Of a DNA stretch of 64,000 nt, positions 60,791-64,000 are shown piece after piece (position 1 is the first letter of the stretch; every line of letters starts with the position of its first letter). This stretch comes from Antedon mediterranea (taxonomy: Eukaryota > Echinodermata > Crinoidea > Comatulida > Antedonidae), in NCBI RefSeq assembly GCF_964355755.1, contig NC_092672.1:29692501-29756500 (forward strand), read 5' to 3'. The translations under genes were made by a program, and so were the position numbers. Under the pieces are notes generated by a model. That model had not been told where the DNA came from and ran no database searches. It was given only the letters and a program-made list of their open reading frames with translations.

Positions 60791-62976
60791 ATACCTGTTA
60801 AAAATGTCTTACATGATTGTTTAGAATTGTATAAGTAGTCAACAAGATCCCATGAATAAATACTAGGTTAATATTTGTTTTTTACCTTCTCGTCGACGTT
60901 TGGAAGCAGATGCTACACATTTGTCATCATCACCCTCCCTATTTCCTTAAAAAATAAAATAAAACCTTTATCATAATATTTGTAAAAATTGACAAATAAT
61001 TAATATAGATGGTTTGAAAATTAAAATTAAATAATTATAGTTTTCTATGCACCACTGCGGGCACGTTAATTTCTAAGATGTACAATTTTTCGAAGAACAT
61101 TGTAAAATACATCTTTTTTTTTCTTATAAACGTTGGAATGGATATTTACTAATAAATCAAAATGTTTTAACATTCATATAAATATCGGTTCACCTTTACC
61201 TAGTCTGGGTTCCAGACGAAGTTTTGTCTTAATATTAGTAAAAAGATAAATATTTTGGCACATATGGCGTTTCATACGTATACTACTTGATTTTGGATAC
61301 TCTGTCTGGGAAAACACGCACAAGTCACGTGGTTTGACACCAAGAATTCTTGGTGCATACGATTATCCAGTTGACTAGTTTCAGCTGCATGCGATTGGCT
61401 ACTCACTCGTACTCCGTTTTAATATTCATATTTCAGAATTTCAAAGACTCAACAACTAAGATGATGCGCATGCGCTATGTTACGTTTAGACAATGTGTAC
61501 TTGGGTACATTTATGAAAGTTTCTGAAGGCTGGAAATTATTTTATATGCCTAGCAGCCTAGTAGTCTGGTAAACATTTGATGGAATTTTTCCCAAGAACA
61601 TGAAAACTAGTCTTGATATGATAGGCTAGCAAATCAGCAAATCAAACATTGAATGGATCATTTATTACGCGGAGATAATTTTGATTTAATTCCCACCCAG
61701 ACCCTGTCCTGTTCTGTGTGGTGGTGTAGCCCTGTTGTGTGCTGGTGGTGGTATGTAGGCCTACTTTATTGGCGTTTTATTTGGCAGGTCATACGTGCGA
61801 ATTGAGTAGGACCTACGAAAGAGGCCAAGGACTAAACAATTAATAAACAAAACAACTTGGCATTACGATTTTATATTTCAACAGTCTCGATCGATCGTAC
61901 ATTCAGCACTGCACGTACTCGATCTTTTCATATTGAAACAAAATGATCATTGGTTGATTCGAAATCCATATTTACATACCGCCCGCCCTATATAGCCAAA
62001 TACGGTATGATAACCTACGTCATTCTTATCGGATGTTTGCGGTCTGCAAATCGATTTCTATACGTGTTTCACAAGTCTGTATTTTCAGACAAAAATTGCG
62101 GTCGAAATAAAAACAAATAGATAAAAAAAAAGATAATACAGACTTGGGGCAAGTCTAACCTTTACCTTCTGGTCGTCTTTTAGAACCTGATGCTTTATTA
62201 TCGTCATATTCATCTTTCCTACGTTCTATAAAAATGTTTTGAATGTTTAAAAACAAATTATAATATAATACATACGGGTAAAACTGCTTTTAAAATACTA
62301 CATTATAAATATTATGTTAAAATATATTTATTTTCAAAATTAATGTAACAAACTGTTAGTTGTGATGGTTTGAAGATTATAATTTATAAAGTAATAATAA
62401 AAAAATTAAATATCACATGTTTTATACCTTTGTGACTTCCACTGCGATGTGGCACATTATCATGATGTACAATTTGTCGAAAAAGATCATCAAATACATC
62501 TTTCTTGTCTGGTTCTTTCTATAAAGGTTGTCCAGTTTCCAATCTGAATGTTACATCCCAAATGTTGGTGTAGTTATACCTTGCCAGATCATAGTGAGCA
62601 ATAACCCTCTTTAACGCATCTGGATCAACATTTCGCAGCTTTTTAAACATAAATTTTCGACGCAGTGATATCTTTTCTTCTGTATTTTCAGCGTTATCAT
62701 TTCTAATATACTGTACTACAAGATCTTCAGCCTTCTTTAATTCACATAATTTGGTAATCTCCAATAAAAGACTAACATTATTAGGTGTAATTTTACCAGT
62801 GGCATGTAATTCATTAAAAAAATCATTTCCAACGACATTCTGTTTTGTGAGGTCTTCTATATATGTAAATGCTCGAATAAGCAGAATTTTAACCATAGCA
62901 ACCGGTCACCGTCGAAGTGTCTACCAAGATCAGACTTCAAATTGGTGAACTTTTGATTAGTTTCAAACTCTGCCAT

Positions 62977-64000
62977 TTAAGCCTTTTCTGTCTGAAAAAC
63001 CAAATTATCAAGAATGTCTAGATATTTATATGAATTGTTAGCCGATGATTGGTGACTATAAAAAAATCAGTCTATATTATAACGATCAGCATACTATTAT
63101 TAATAATTATATCATAACATTTAAAATTACTACACAAACAGTGATAGTAATTACAATAAAGATATAAAAAAACAAAGATGTGGACTATAAATAATTAGTG
63201 GCATATATTGGTAATAATAGTTCGGTTATAATTATGTTTAACAAAATTGTTTGTTGATCCATTGTTGGCCAAGAAACTAGACAAGTCATGGTATAACGAA
63301 GAGGTGATAATATAATTGTACATAAAAAATATATATATAATATTTTTTCTTTTGTCTTTTTTTTAAAAGAAATTTGTCAAAATGAGTTTTCTTTGATGCG
63401 GACGGGGTCCGCGTTTGGGTGAGGGTGGGTTAGGCTCTTAGGGGGTCCATGGCGGTTCTATCTATCTGCTCCCGAACATCCCAATAATGTTCTGTTTTTG
63501 TAAAAAAAACAAAGACTCCGTTTACCAATCTAGCAAAATAATAAGTGGCCTATTCCGAATTAGTAATTTGTACAAACGAATTACAGTAACTGTACTTATT
63601 TTAGGCTTTTGGGCTTTCGTACTGGATAGACCTTTCAGTATACCAGCACTTTTAAACTTTCGTTCATACGTTATTATATGAAATTTATAGAGTATTATAT
63701 TCGTAAAGAAAATGGAAAATTTTTCGACTAAAACATTACGTTTTTGTATCATACCATGCTGCTATACATTCAATTTCGAGCAATTGTCAAAATAAATATT
63801 TAAAAAATTGCATTTGTTACAAAACACTTTGACCTTGCATGTTCTTATAAATTCGCATTGCGTCATCATAAATATTCAGAATCTATTTTGGGAAGCAGCC
63901 TGATCCAAGACAATCTACAAGTTGCTTTGGTAACCTACTACGCAGTCATGAAAATATACCAAATCGGGAAAATTATAAAAAGTAAAAAATTACAGTCTTT
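62977..64000. other. Upstream flank of NLR2
   Basis: Aligned with 22593-23259 and 24541-24860. It keeps GGGTCCATGGCGGTTCT and TTCCGAATTAGTAATTTGTA. The empty site of Helitron C is between 63673 and 63674. No gene is seen. Confidence 0.5.

Larger units (their letters stand above)
51838..62976 (-). pseudogene. NLR2: DED-NACHT-LRR paralogue with broken DED exon and split LRR array
   Basis: Counterparts of every NLR1 exon are present: DED exon 62976-62428, 60-nt exons 62225-62166 and 60945-60886, micro-exon 59489-59478, and NACHT-LRR exon from 57144. Splice borders and phase 1 are kept. Lesions: two extra bases near 62865 shift the DED frame (LFEHLHI then TAG). LETGQPL is followed by TAG where NLR1 has a Ser codon. 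A 1141-bp MITE at 52465-53605 splits the LRR array after VQLEL. The NACHT part is intact (GEGGIGKTTLLR, NIVLLLDGFDEL) with ten LRR pairs before the MITE and three after it, ending at 51838. The frame 57334-53423 remains open for 1303 codons and ends in about 50 MITE-derived residues. It may still make a DED-less NACHT-LRR protein if another start is used. Confidence 0.8.
46055..64000. repeat. Segmental duplication, copy 2 (NLR2 block)
   Basis: Collinear with 15564-24860 apart from insertions: the 3.3-kb foldback element, about 850 bp at 49.5-50.35 kb, the MITE at 52.5-53.6 kb and about 1.9 kb at 57.35-59.4 kb. The homology is still running at the window end, so the true boundary is not visible. 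Confidence 0.8.

Overview
The window is eukaryotic DNA: AT-rich, intron-bearing, and packed with non-LTR retrotransposon remnants, palindromic DNA transposons, minisatellites and microsatellites. DED-NACHT-LRR (NLR) receptor genes, a fucolectin-domain gene with phase-1 introns and the very frequent palindrome TAGGCCTA together suggest a marine invertebrate deuterostome, most likely an echinoderm. The species cannot be fixed from sequence alone.

Layout. 0-8.5 kb is repeat-rich and holds two head-to-tail Helitron-like elements (1900-4519), a decayed fragment of the lectin gene (5.74-5.88 kb) and a LINE scrap. 8.53-12.07 kb (+) is a five-exon gene for a secreted fucolectin / LamG-like / PAN-Apple protein; its signal-peptide exon was not found. 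12-17 kb holds a PIF/Harbinger-like MITE, LINE scraps and the 3' flank of the first NLR. 17.29-22.59 kb (-) is NLR1, for which a complete five-exon model of 1300 codons closes in frame. 23.26-24.54 kb is a third Helitron-like element, and 24.9-28.09 kb a nearly complete LINE. 28-40 kb is almost entirely repeats: a PIF/Harbinger-like element, a Mutator-like foldback element with a 10-bp target duplication, a hairpin minisatellite, a roughly 130-bp minisatellite and LINE tails, plus one orphan terminal exon at 33.56 kb. 40.4-41.06 kb (+) is a BTB (Kelch-like) exon with an in-frame stop. 43-49.4 kb holds several palindromic elements, including a 3.3-kb foldback element.

49.4-64 kb (-) is NLR2, a second copy of the NLR1 region whose homology runs past the window end. 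Its DED exon has a frameshift and a nonsense codon, and its LRR array is split by a 1141-bp MITE flanked by TAA, yet the NACHT plus most LRR sequence remains a 1303-codon open frame.

How the parts relate. The two NLR loci form a segmental duplication that dates the repeats within it: each copy supplies empty sites for insertions in the other. The likely functional genes are the lectin gene (extracellular recognition) and NLR1 (intracellular recognition and DED signalling). Exon phases are a strong internal check: every internal junction recovered in both genes is phase 1.
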